Positions 35,753 through 44,083 of a stretch of 64,000 nucleotides of DNA are shown here, piece by piece. This DNA comes from Lutibacter agarilyticus (GTDB lineage: Bacteria; Bacteroidota; Bacteroidia; Flavobacteriales; Flavobacteriaceae). The stretch covers positions 1-64,000 of the forward strand of contig NZ_FZNT01000011.1 of the NCBI RefSeq assembly GCF_900188235.1. Direction: 5' to 3'. Position 1 is the stretch's first letter. Each line of letters opens with the position of its first letter. Below the pieces are notes generated by a model. That model was given only the letters and a program-made list of their open reading frames with translations, was not told the origin of the DNA and did no database searches. The translations under genes were made by a program, and so were the position numbers.

Positions 35753-36793
35753 TTACAGCTGTAAACCAGACAAATAATTTTTCCCTTTAAATCCAAAACG
35801 GTATCCCAAACCAACAACTATTTGACTTCTACTTCCAAAATTGTATATACTAGTTAAAGTGTATCGCTTATTAAATTGAAAATTAAAACCAACATTCATA
35901 CTCCAAGGCGAAATAAATTCCTTATTAAACTGATAATGAAGATCTACAGGTTTGTCGTCTGAAAGCCAATTGGCAACGCCACTGTAAATAGGTTCTAAAA
36001 CTTCTTGTTCTCTATCCGTCAAATTATCATACCAACCATTTAATCCTTCTAAGGCCTTTTCTTTATCAGACGTACTAATTAGTCCTAATTTTCCACTACC
36101 TGCTTTGTTAATGCCAAGATATTGCGCCCCTACAAGAATTGCTAAATTTCTAACTGGGTTTCTAAATTTGATTAAATAACCTGTCCTTCCAGCAAAAAAA
36201 ATAGATTTATTTGGCTGATCTAAATTTGATAACTTAGTCCAAACCATACCAAAATCTGCTGACACTATCATTGGCCCAACAGCACCTCCTAAAACAGCAC
36301 CCCAACCATACGCTAGACCACTATTTTTTTTAGTATTGAATTCCATTTCAAAAGGAAGCCCCAATTGTACATTTGTTTGTGAACTAATATTCCCCACTAT
36401 ACCATAAAGATTTAAGAAAGGTAATAACCAAAAATCATAACGTAAGGTATAAGCACTTACATCTGAACTAATTTTCTTAAATCGAGCAATACCATCAATA
36501 GGCAAAAGTTCATCCTCACTAAACCCCACATAAGCATCACTTAGTAGGATGTCCTGTTTGGAAGCTGCATAGGTAAATGAAATTCCATTAGGATAAGGAA
36601 TATCAAATCCCATTTTCCTGATTTTTTCTCCCATGATAGGTAAATGCCACTCATAGGGCGTTCTTTTTAGGCTATCGCGATAAGATTCAAGCCTATCCGA
36701 AATTGACAAGTTCGTTATTTGACCATAGGTCATTGTAAAAGAGGCTATTATAAATATAGCACTGGCTATAATTTTTTTAATGTTATTAGTCAT
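35753..36793 (-). CDS. outer membrane beta-barrel protein of unknown function
   Basis: 346 residues. Signal peptide KKIIASAIFIIASFTMTYGQ. A non-barrel N-terminal segment (about 25-75: YEWHLPIMGEKIRKMGFDIP) is followed by alternating strands such as GLAYGWGAVLGGAVGPMIVS and WSMNVGFNFQFNKRYTLTSI, with a helical loop (about 225-270) that contains DREQEVLEPIY. It ends in KNYLSGLQL. I do not recognise a named family. It overlaps the lipoprotein gene by eight bases and precedes two BamA-type barrels, so the four work in one envelope process. Confidence 0.7.
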   Translation of the reverse strand: MTNNIKKIIASAIFIIASFTMTYGQITNLSISDRLESYRDSLKRTPYEWHLPIMGEKIRKMGFDIPYPNGISFTYAASKQDILLSDAYVGFSEDELLPIDGIARFKKISSDVSAYTLRYDFWLLPFLNLYGIVGNISSQTNVQLGLPFEMEFNTKKNSGLAYGWGAVLGGAVGPMIVSADFGMVWTKLSNLDQPNKSIFFAGRTGYLIKFRNPVRNLAILVGAQYLGINKAGSGKLGLISTSDKEKALEGLNGWYDNLTDREQEVLEPIYSGVANWLSDDKPVDLHYQFNKEFISPWSMNVGFNFQFNKRYTLTSIYNFGSRSQIVVGLGYRFGFKGKNYLSGLQL

Positions 36794-38732
36794 GGCTTAA
36801 TATTATAGATAATTCTTTAAAATTGTTTGCAATTATTACTTTTTCCCAAGTAGCTTTATAAATTAAAAGTGAGATGATTGCTGATACACGACCTTCTGTT
36901 ATCACATCCTCAACAATACCTGTATTTACAATAGCTTTTATTATATTTTGGGCTACATCTTTCACGTTGCTCTCTTGTATAGATTGCAATACAGGAAGAA
37001 GTGCTTGTGTAATTGCTTCCTTAGTAACATTGTCTTTAATAATATCTAAATTAAGGATTAACTCTGCTAAATAACCAGCGACAACTTCAGCATTGAGCTT
37101 TGTGATTTCTTCCAAAAGCGGAAGTATTAAATTTTTAACCGATTCAGCGGTTATATTTTCAGTAATAAAATTATTCAAAGCTGATGCAATTCTTAAAGCA
37201 GTTGCATTAGGATCTAAATTATTAAGAATCGGACTTAACAAATCTCTAATTTCAATATAAAGTACTTCAGAGATCTCATCTTTAAAACCTAATAGCCATT
37301 CTGCAAGTGTTGTACCAGCTGTCTCAGGATCTATCGTTTGTAAGAATTGAATTGCGGCTCCAAAAGTATTATTTATATTTTCAGTCGTTAAGAATTGTGA
37401 TAAGATAATATTGGCTACATCTTTTGCTGCCTGCTCAGGACCTGTAACAGCAATCACTGGTTTAATCGCTATGTATGCTAACTTGATGGTGTTTTGCATA
37501 CTTTCATAGTTGGGAGACAAATTAAGATCAGGAAAAACTTGATTAAGACCATTGATCAAGTTTTCAATACTTGCTGTGGTTTCTGTTGCCAACGCTCCCA
37601 TTTGAAAAATGGATGTTTCATCTATACGAGTTGTAAAAGGTAACAATCCATCAGAAATTGTTGTTTCATTGATAAAGACATCTTCAACTACTGTTGTCAA
37701 CTTACCTGAAATAACATCTATTTGTGCTTCATCTAAACGTGTAAATTCAGTCCAAGCGCTCACAAGTATCGGCTGTACATTATTTTCATTAAACACATCC
37801 GAAAAGAGGTCTGAAATTAAGGTTGCAATAGCTTCAGAAACAGCTTCAGAGTTGATGGCTATTTGCTCAATATAAGGAAGAATGAAATCATTAATCTGTT
37901 CTTCAGAAAGCTGTTCGTCTATAAGTTGAATCACCTTGTTTGCAATAGCTTCAGCAACTGCATCCTTATCAATATTAGAAATATTCTCTAATTGAGTTAA
38001 AATTAATTCTGTTAAAAGTGGATGCCATTCAACTTGCTCAAGGGCATTTCTAATTTCAGTAGCTAATAAATCTGCTAATTCGTCTGGATCTATTTCATTT
38101 ATAAATTCTAGTTTTCCTGCTATTGCAGAAACCACCACATCATTAATTAAGGTTTGTAAGGCTTCATTGTTAAACAAAAGGTCGGCAATAAAGTCACCTA
38201 CTTTAGTTGGAGTTCCATTGGCTACCTGATCAACAAGCTTATCATTTATTTTTTTTATAATATTTTCAGCAGTTTCCTCTGTAGCTATCAATGACATTTC
38301 CTTGGCATTGGCATCATAAATGTACTTATAATTTACATTCTCTGCCGCGTTAATTCTTATGGTTCTTTCATTAAAAACAAAATAAGTACCTATTGCTTCT
38401 TCTAAAAGCAAGTCTATTTGACCATTTTTAGTAATGATAGTACCATCCTCTTTAAATTCTACTTCATATTTCCGCATATCTGAAGCATCAAAAACCATAT
38501 CATCTAGATCATAAATACCAGCACTCAAAATAGCATTAGTTGCGTTGAACAATACAGGAGGTGGAATGTCATCATTGCGAAGTTCAAATTTGAATTGCTC
38601 AAGGTTCCAGGTATTTGATGTGAGTATGTCCTTCGTTTCATCTACTGCTTTTATTACGCTATCTTCAGGTGTTTCACAAGAAAAAAGTAATATCATTGCA
38701 AGCGCAGCGATAAAAGTAAATTTTGTTTTCAT
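36786..38732 (-). CDS. large lipoprotein with about ten 40-residue helical repeats
   Basis: 648 residues. Lipobox LLFSC puts the lipidated Cys at 19. Residues about 35-150 look like a small lipocalin-like barrel (LTSNTWNLEQFKF, YEVEFKEDGTIITKNG, FNERTIRINAAENV, YIYDANAKEMSLIA). From about 215 to 635 the chain is built of roughly 38-42-residue units: D-P/E-x-x-x-A-x-x-I-A-x-x-I ... I-L-P-x-L-E-x-I. Clear units start DPDELADLLA, DKDAVAEAIANK, NSEAVSEAIATL, GPEQAAKDVANI, DPETAGTTLAEW, DPNATALRIASA and NAEVVAGYLAEL. The units look amphipathic, like apolipoprotein-type or DUF445-like helices. First gene of the envelope operon. Function unknown. Confidence 0.75.
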   Translation of the reverse strand: MKTKFTFIAALAMILLFSCETPEDSVIKAVDETKDILTSNTWNLEQFKFELRNDDIPPPVLFNATNAILSAGIYDLDDMVFDASDMRKYEVEFKEDGTIITKNGQIDLLLEEAIGTYFVFNERTIRINAAENVNYKYIYDANAKEMSLIATEETAENIIKKINDKLVDQVANGTPTKVGDFIADLLFNNEALQTLINDVVVSAIAGKLEFINEIDPDELADLLATEIRNALEQVEWHPLLTELILTQLENISNIDKDAVAEAIANKVIQLIDEQLSEEQINDFILPYIEQIAINSEAVSEAIATLISDLFSDVFNENNVQPILVSAWTEFTRLDEAQIDVISGKLTTVVEDVFINETTISDGLLPFTTRIDETSIFQMGALATETTASIENLINGLNQVFPDLNLSPNYESMQNTIKLAYIAIKPVIAVTGPEQAAKDVANIILSQFLTTENINNTFGAAIQFLQTIDPETAGTTLAEWLLGFKDEISEVLYIEIRDLLSPILNNLDPNATALRIASALNNFITENITAESVKNLILPLLEEITKLNAEVVAGYLAELILNLDIIKDNVTKEAITQALLPVLQSIQESNVKDVAQNIIKAIVNTGIVEDVITEGRVSAIISLLIYKATWEKVIIANNFKELSIILSHD

Positions 38733-38862
38733 AAAAGTATTATTAAAATTGTTAAATTTTATGTGTTTTATTAAATATAAATATATTTTTATGTTCTTAT
38801 TTTAAAAGAATTTAATAGTTTCAAATTTTTAAGAAATCAATAATTTCCGATACCATTTTTTA

Positions 38863-40128
38863 TTAAAAATCAAATTTCGCCATGGTTTGTATTCTTCCCG
38901 CATTCCCAAAGGCATCATTATTAGTTCTTTGTGCTCCCCACATATATTCAGCACCTATAGAAAAGTTTTTTCCATACTTATAAATAAGGTTTAGATGTCC
39001 GATACCTCCCCTTTTTAAGGCGAAAGGTGCTCTTGAATCTGGAGCATCTAACCAGCCATAGGCATAATTAATATTAGACTCTAATTTAGGATGCCATCTA
39101 TGCATAAAACCTGCCATTAAAGCTGCTGCAGGCATTGGGTCAAGTTCTCCTTGAGCGTTTAAAACAGCGTTGGAATTACTGCTAGCAAAAGCAATAATGT
39201 TGTTTCCATAAGCTTTACCATAGCTAAAATTATACGTGAAATAATTATTATCTCCAATATATTGTCTACCGGCCACTACAAAATCATATTGAAGTGTTTG
39301 ATCTTTAGGACCAGTAGCTCCACCATCCCAACGTAATTGTGCAATACTAGACCCCAAAAATAAGACACCTGTTTTCCACCTGTAATCAAACCTTAATGCC
39401 AACAAAGGCAATTGCACAGAAGCCTGACCTGATAAATTATTCGGATTTTCGATACCTAGATTAGATAAATACTCTAGACCAATGGACATTTTTAACTTAT
39501 CATTCAATTGGTTTTGATATCTTATTTGTGCTGATCTCCCTCCAAAGAGTGCGTCCCCTGCAGCAAAATCAATCATAAAGGCCATCGACTCCAAAAAAGA
39601 TAGCGTTGTCCAAGTTTGCCCAATAATAAAATCTCCAGCTGAAATATAAGCGTGTCTCAATCTAAATTGGTTTCCCTCTGAAAAAAAATCCCCTTCAATA
39701 AATAAATGTATGGGTAACTTCTTGTCTGAAAAACGTCTTAAATCTATATGAATCCTAGTTTCTTTAACAAAGAAAGAAAGGTAGCCCTCATTATCATATT
39801 CTGGTTGTCCTTCTACAGGAATTGTAGACATTAAAAACTGAGTTTTATCTAAAGTTCCGTCCATATCATAAAGAAAATCGGCTTTTAAATACCCTCCTAT
39901 TTTCATTCTAAAATCTGTCCCAAACATGGGCCAAGATCCCGGGAAATCAGAACTTACTAAATGTTCTCTGGCGGTTTTCAAGACTTGTTCTCTTAAATCA
40001 CTTTCAGGAGTTACTAGTTGCTTATTTATGCTGTCATTTTCGGTTTCATTTTGCGCTTGAATAACCTGACATAGCAATAACAGTACGATAAAAGTTAGCT
40101 TTATTTTCAATTTAAATGTGTTTTTCAT
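38863..40128 (-). CDS. DcaP-like porin
   Basis: 421 residues. Signal peptide KLKIKLTFIVLLLLCQVIQAQ, a short coiled N-terminal part (SINKQLVTPESDLREQVLKT), then a barrel with FRMKIGGYLKADFLYDMDGT, HIDLRRFSDKK, LRHAYISAGDFIIGQTWTTL and ALFGGRSAQIRYQ, all typical of DcaP-type trimeric porins. It ends in F (IQTMAKFDF), as outer-membrane barrels do. DcaP porins admit small organic acids and beta-lactams; the nearby exported hydrolases suggest uptake of their products. Single gene with 130-bp upstream gap to the envelope operon. Confidence 0.85.
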   Translation of the reverse strand: MKNTFKLKIKLTFIVLLLLCQVIQAQNETENDSINKQLVTPESDLREQVLKTAREHLVSSDFPGSWPMFGTDFRMKIGGYLKADFLYDMDGTLDKTQFLMSTIPVEGQPEYDNEGYLSFFVKETRIHIDLRRFSDKKLPIHLFIEGDFFSEGNQFRLRHAYISAGDFIIGQTWTTLSFLESMAFMIDFAAGDALFGGRSAQIRYQNQLNDKLKMSIGLEYLSNLGIENPNNLSGQASVQLPLLALRFDYRWKTGVLFLGSSIAQLRWDGGATGPKDQTLQYDFVVAGRQYIGDNNYFTYNFSYGKAYGNNIIAFASSNSNAVLNAQGELDPMPAAALMAGFMHRWHPKLESNINYAYGWLDAPDSRAPFALKRGGIGHLNLIYKYGKNFSIGAEYMWGAQRTNNDAFGNAGRIQTMAKFDF

Positions 40129-40157
40129 TAATTAATTGTGTTTTACAACTCATTTTC

Positions 40158-40325
40158 TCAATGTTTAAATCTTGTAATATCTACCAATTGAATGGTAGCA
40201 ACTAGATACATATTATTAGTTAACGCATTCGCAGTTAAAGATACTTTTAAAGGGATGGTCATTTTTTCTGTATCCACAATGTTTCTTTTTAATGAAACAC
40301 CAATATCATAGAAACCTGCTTTACT
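40158..40325 (-). pseudogene. C-terminal remnant of a beta-barrel protein
   Basis: On the minus strand, after a stop at 40326-40328, the frame reads SKAGFYDIGVSLKRNI, EKMTIPLKVSLTANALTNN and MYLVATIQLVDITRF to a stop at 40158. Alternating strands and the YLV-x-x-x-L ending look like the last three strands of a TorF-type small barrel. No matching upstream part was found; a different barrel gene ends at 40422. The assignment is tentative. Confidence 0.4.
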
Positions 40326-40421
40326 TCATTAAAAAAAATTCCTAAATTAGAACTTCTTTTTGTTTTGACATTTTTATGTGCGTTATATTCAGTGTTTAAA
40401 AATCTTACCCCCTTAATTACT

Positions 40422-41345
40422 CTACCAAGGCAAAGGTACAACTGGTGCAAATGTAAATCTAACTTGGTGTTTTGGGCCAAATGCATCAGGAGATGCAACA
40501 TAATACCAGTATTGTAATCCCATTCTAACAGGCATTTTACCAAACTTTAATACTTTTTGTACACCTGTTCCTAACGGTAAGGTAAACTTATTTCCTTTTG
40601 TACCATTATAATTGTACGAATAGGTTGGTGAAGCTGCTACTTGCCACCCTTTTTTTAAGTTTACAGTATAAAAATATTGACCAGCTGTTACACTGGCACT
40701 TTTAGTGTTATTATTTGCCGCAGCAAAAGCATCATGTACAAAAACAGTTGAAGAACTCAAATCCGGGTCACTTGGACTACCAACACCAATAGCTTGACTT
40801 ACCATAACACCTACTGCTCCAAAACTAGTTAACTTGGCTACCATAATTTCTGGTCCTAAAGTTACCTGACTTGATCTTAACGCCTTATCTGAAGCTGTTG
40901 GAAAACCTCCAAAAACACCAATTAATGTAATCCACTTAGAAGGCCAGGTTTTACCAATGGCAATGTCAGCACTAATATTTCCAAAGGCTCCTTTGTTTTC
41001 AAAGCCATTTGCTCCAAGAACAGGTTGAGATAAAAACACAGGAATTAATGGTCTTACATATAAATTAATCCCTTCTGAAATAGATATAGGTAAAGATGGT
41101 TGAAAACTTAATACAAATCCATTTTGATTAGCATCGGGTAAATCACCACCATAATTAACATAATCAATAGGAAAAAGCATTTGCCCCAATGTAGCGTTAG
41201 GGTTGGCTAGCTCTTTTGCTAAGGATGCAGCATCATCTTGTGGTGCTCCGTTATCTGTATCTTGGGCATTCATAACAAAAAGCGACATTATAAATTGCAA
41301 TGCAATTAGCGCTATTACATTTCGTTTGTTTTTTAAATCAATCAT
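40422..41345 (-). CDS. outer membrane transporter-like barrel (MetA-pathway/neuromedin U-type)
   Basis: 307 residues. Signal peptide about 1-28 (ALIALQFIMSLFVMNAQ). Then LANPNATLGQMLFPIDYVNY and GFVLSFQPSLPISISEGINL, followed by barrel strands and the ending FTFAPVVPLPW. The N-P-x-A-x-L start and the final VVPLPW are the hallmarks of proteins often mislabelled neuromedin U, related to PF13557 (phenol MetA degradation) barrels. These are thought to pass hydrophobic or aromatic substrates. No operon partner within 100 bases. Substrate unknown. Confidence 0.7.
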   Translation of the reverse strand: MIDLKNKRNVIALIALQFIMSLFVMNAQDTDNGAPQDDAASLAKELANPNATLGQMLFPIDYVNYGGDLPDANQNGFVLSFQPSLPISISEGINLYVRPLIPVFLSQPVLGANGFENKGAFGNISADIAIGKTWPSKWITLIGVFGGFPTASDKALRSSQVTLGPEIMVAKLTSFGAVGVMVSQAIGVGSPSDPDLSSSTVFVHDAFAAANNNTKSASVTAGQYFYTVNLKKGWQVAASPTYSYNYNGTKGNKFTLPLGTGVQKVLKFGKMPVRMGLQYWYYVASPDAFGPKHQVRFTFAPVVPLPW

Positions 41346-41509
41346 AATTCTATTTTTTTAGTTTGAATAAGTTTAATTTTATTTCCAACCTATCCAAATT
41401 TTGAAAGGAAATTTTAGTAGTATCAGGTATCGTTTTAAATTTTAATTGTTATTGTACGTTTTTTTACTTTACCTTAATTTATCCATCTATTTTTTATAAT
41501 TAATATTAT

Positions 41510-43258
41510 TTATTTTCCTGTTTTAAGATAAACAGTTTCACCTTCTTTTATAGTTTCCAAAACAATAATTTCTTTGATATCTTCTTCGGAAACTTTCAAG
41601 GGATTTTTATCTAGAACAACTAAATCTGCCAATTTACCTACTTCTAGTGTTCCTTTGGTATCTTCTTCAAAATGTTGATAAGCGGACCAGCTAGTAATTG
41701 CTTGTAAGCCTTCGTAGGCTGTTATTTTTTCGGCAGCTCCAATGACTTGACCTGACCGTGATTTACGCTCTACAGAAATACCCAACATACGCATAAGATT
41801 TGGTAAAGCTACTGGTGCATCCGTATGAATTGTAATTTTTACTCCTTTGTCTAAAGCTGTTCTGGTTGGGCTAATTTTATTAGCTAAACTATCACCAATT
41901 ATCTGCTTATGCCAATCGCCCCAATAGAAGGTATGCAATGGGAAAAGTGACACTATTAAGTTCATATCTTTTGCGTTATCTAGTTGGTCTTCTCTTATGT
42001 ATTGTCCATGCACAATTACATCACGCCTATTATCGTGGCTATACTCCCCTTCTAACTTCTTCATTGTTCTTAAAAGTTGATCTACAGCTGCATCACCATT
42101 TGTATGACTCAATATTTGCCAATTATTTCTGTACCCCTTTTCATAGATTGTATACAAAATACTGTCGTTTGGAATGGCTGGATAGCCTTTATAATCTGCA
42201 CTCCTACCTTCTGGTGGAATTAAGTAAGGAGTAGTCCTCCATGCTGTTCTACCCTGAGGAGACCCATCTAATGTTACTTTCATCCCTCCTATACGGTAAT
42301 GGTTGTTATACGTTTTACTATTCCATTTAGTACTCATATAATCATCTACCTGTGTATAATCTATATAACTTACAACATCTAATTTTAGCTTACCAGACTC
42401 AGCTGCATTAACCATCATATCATGGCTTGGTTTCATTGTTCTTCCTTCTTGAGCTGTGGTGAATCCAAAAGACAGCGCCATGCTTTGACCAGATTCAAAA
42501 AACTTTTCAGCGGCTTCTTTGGTTGCAGGAACCGTTGCTTTAATAGCATGTGGAATGGCCGCTAATTCTTCTAAAACCCCATTTGGTTCGTTACTACCTT
42601 TTTCTCTCCTAATAATTCCTCCCTCTGGATTCTTGGTATTGGCATCATAACCAATAACTTCTAATCCTTTAGAATTAACTACCGCAAAATGACCTGAAAT
42701 ATGTATGGCCATTACAGGAAACTCTGTAGATACTTTATCTAAATCATGCTTGGTAGGAAAGCGTTTTTCATCAAGCACAGAATCGTCAAATCCCATTCCG
42801 AAAACCCATCCGGTTAAGGCTCTATTCTCAGGTGTATTCCACTCTTTGAGAATATGAATCATGGTAGGAATATCTTTAGCACCAGCATCTGGTGGTGGTA
42901 ATATTTTCGCTGCAATAGCTTGAATACTGAAGGATGCAAAATGTGCATGCCCATCAATCAAACCAGGGACTAGGGTTTTGCCTTCCAAATTTATTTTTTG
43001 AGCATTTCCATAGGCACTTTCAGCTTCAGCTAAAGAACCCACAAAAGCAATTTTATCATCTTTAACTACTAAGGCTTCTGCATAAGTAGGTGAGTCACCT
43101 TTCATCGTAAGAATATCACCTCCAAAATATAGCTGCTCATATGAAGGTTCATTTGTTAAATCGCTGGAATTCTTTTTGTCTTGCTTGCAAGATAAAAAGA
43201 TGCCTAAGCATACCATAAGCACAAGAGTAATGGATTTTTTAAGGTTGAATAATTTCAT
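41510..43258 (-). CDS. amidohydrolase lipoprotein (Amidohydro_3, YtcJ-like)
   Basis: 582 residues from ATG 43258. The longer frame (43321) adds 21 residues of non-signal type and would start inside the hdeD stop. From 43258 the leader KLFNLKKSITLVLMVCLGIF-LSC gives a lipobox Cys. The metal site is GLIDGHAHFASF (HxH), with SHTNGDAAVDQLL, DVIVHGQYI and ITIHTDAPVAL further on. Strands around the barrel (LVVLDKNPLKVSEEDI) are normal for the family. YtcJ-like enzymes hydrolyse amide or cyclic imide bonds; here it would act at the outer face of the inner membrane or at the outer membrane. Confidence 0.85.
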   Translation of the reverse strand: MKLFNLKKSITLVLMVCLGIFLSCKQDKKNSSDLTNEPSYEQLYFGGDILTMKGDSPTYAEALVVKDDKIAFVGSLAEAESAYGNAQKINLEGKTLVPGLIDGHAHFASFSIQAIAAKILPPPDAGAKDIPTMIHILKEWNTPENRALTGWVFGMGFDDSVLDEKRFPTKHDLDKVSTEFPVMAIHISGHFAVVNSKGLEVIGYDANTKNPEGGIIRREKGSNEPNGVLEELAAIPHAIKATVPATKEAAEKFFESGQSMALSFGFTTAQEGRTMKPSHDMMVNAAESGKLKLDVVSYIDYTQVDDYMSTKWNSKTYNNHYRIGGMKVTLDGSPQGRTAWRTTPYLIPPEGRSADYKGYPAIPNDSILYTIYEKGYRNNWQILSHTNGDAAVDQLLRTMKKLEGEYSHDNRRDVIVHGQYIREDQLDNAKDMNLIVSLFPLHTFYWGDWHKQIIGDSLANKISPTRTALDKGVKITIHTDAPVALPNLMRMLGISVERKSRSGQVIGAAEKITAYEGLQAITSWSAYQHFEEDTKGTLEVGKLADLVVLDKNPLKVSEEDIKEIIVLETIKEGETVYLKTGK

Positions 43259-43320
43259 AATATATTTTTTATATTTATAATCATTATTTTTAATTTGCAT
43301 TATGATTATCTCTTTAAACA

Positions 43321-43866
43321 TTAATTTACCTTTTTATCAATGTTTTTCAATCTAAAAGATAAAAGCGCATTTACAATTCCTGCTATTAAGAAACCAATAC
43401 CTATCCATACAGTGATGGCAATAGCACCTACAAATATATTTGAGGTAATAAAATAACCAATAATAACTGTTAGTATTCCACTAATTAAGCCAAGCCACCA
43501 AACAGGAACCTCAGTTTTACGTATAGCTAAGGAATTGACAAAAACGATGACTCCACTTATCATCATCCAAAAACCAACTATAAACGGAATAACTGCTGCT
43601 GTAATTGCAGGGTTTGATACTAAAACTATAGCGAAAAGGAGATCTATAATACCACCTGCTAGATTCCATCCCCAATTGTCGTTAACACTTTTCAATGATA
43701 GCGCTACCCCTATTTCAAAGATACCAGTAATTGATAAACTAATTCCAATATAGAGCGCCAATGCCACTAGAGCATCTATAGGATTTCCTAGTACATATAA
43801 TCCTAAAACTATTAAGATGATACCTCGTAACAGAATTAACCACCAATTTTTAAATGCATTTTTCAT
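43321..43866 (-). CDS. HdeD family membrane protein (DUF308)
   Basis: 181 residues with six hydrophobic helices in three repeated pairs: WLILLRGIILIVLGLYVLGN, ALALYIGISLSITGIFEIGV, WGWNLAGGIIDLLFAIVLVS and VIPFIVGFWMMISGVIVFV. The W-N-L-A-G-G-x-x-D-L-L-F segment is typical of HdeD/DUF308 proteins, linked in enterobacteria to acid resistance. It precedes the amidohydrolase on the same strand, with 62 bases between coding parts. Confidence 0.85.
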   Translation of the reverse strand: MKNAFKNWWLILLRGIILIVLGLYVLGNPIDALVALALYIGISLSITGIFEIGVALSLKSVNDNWGWNLAGGIIDLLFAIVLVSNPAITAAVIPFIVGFWMMISGVIVFVNSLAIRKTEVPVWWLGLISGILTVIIGYFITSNIFVGAIAITVWIGIGFLIAGIVNALLSFRLKNIDKKVN

Positions 43867-44083
43867 AAGTTTTAATGATAAAGATATTAATTTCTTTATT
43901 TATGTCTTACAAGGGTATATTTCTTTTGAAACCTTTAAAAGGTTAGAGTATTTTTTTAAAATTATTATTCTTTTTTAATGTGCTTTTATAAATTATAATA
44001 CTAAAACAATACTAGTTTTTCAACTTCCTTATTAGAAGCTGAAAAACTGTAAAGCATATATTTATATAAAAAATTTAATATTC
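43867..44083. other. intergenic gap between hdeD and peptidase genes
   Basis: About 215 A/T-rich bases. Apart from the terminator-like hairpin at 44014-44048 I see nothing. Confidence 0.4.
44014..44048 (-). terminator. terminator-like hairpin after the M20 peptidase gene
   Basis: AGTTTTTCAACTTC (44014-44027) pairs with GAAGCTGAAAAACT (44035-44048) with one mismatch around a 7-base loop, 35 bases past the stop of the peptidase gene. T-richness after the stem is only modest. Confidence 0.5.

Noticed and set aside
36786-38732. Adhesin or TPR protein
   Set aside because: Unit length and residues fit neither TPR (34 residues, W/G/Y/A pattern) nor beta-rich adhesin repeats.
40422-41345. Neuromedin U as a real name for the barrel
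   Set aside because: This is a known mislabel for bacterial outer-membrane proteins; there is no link to the animal peptide.
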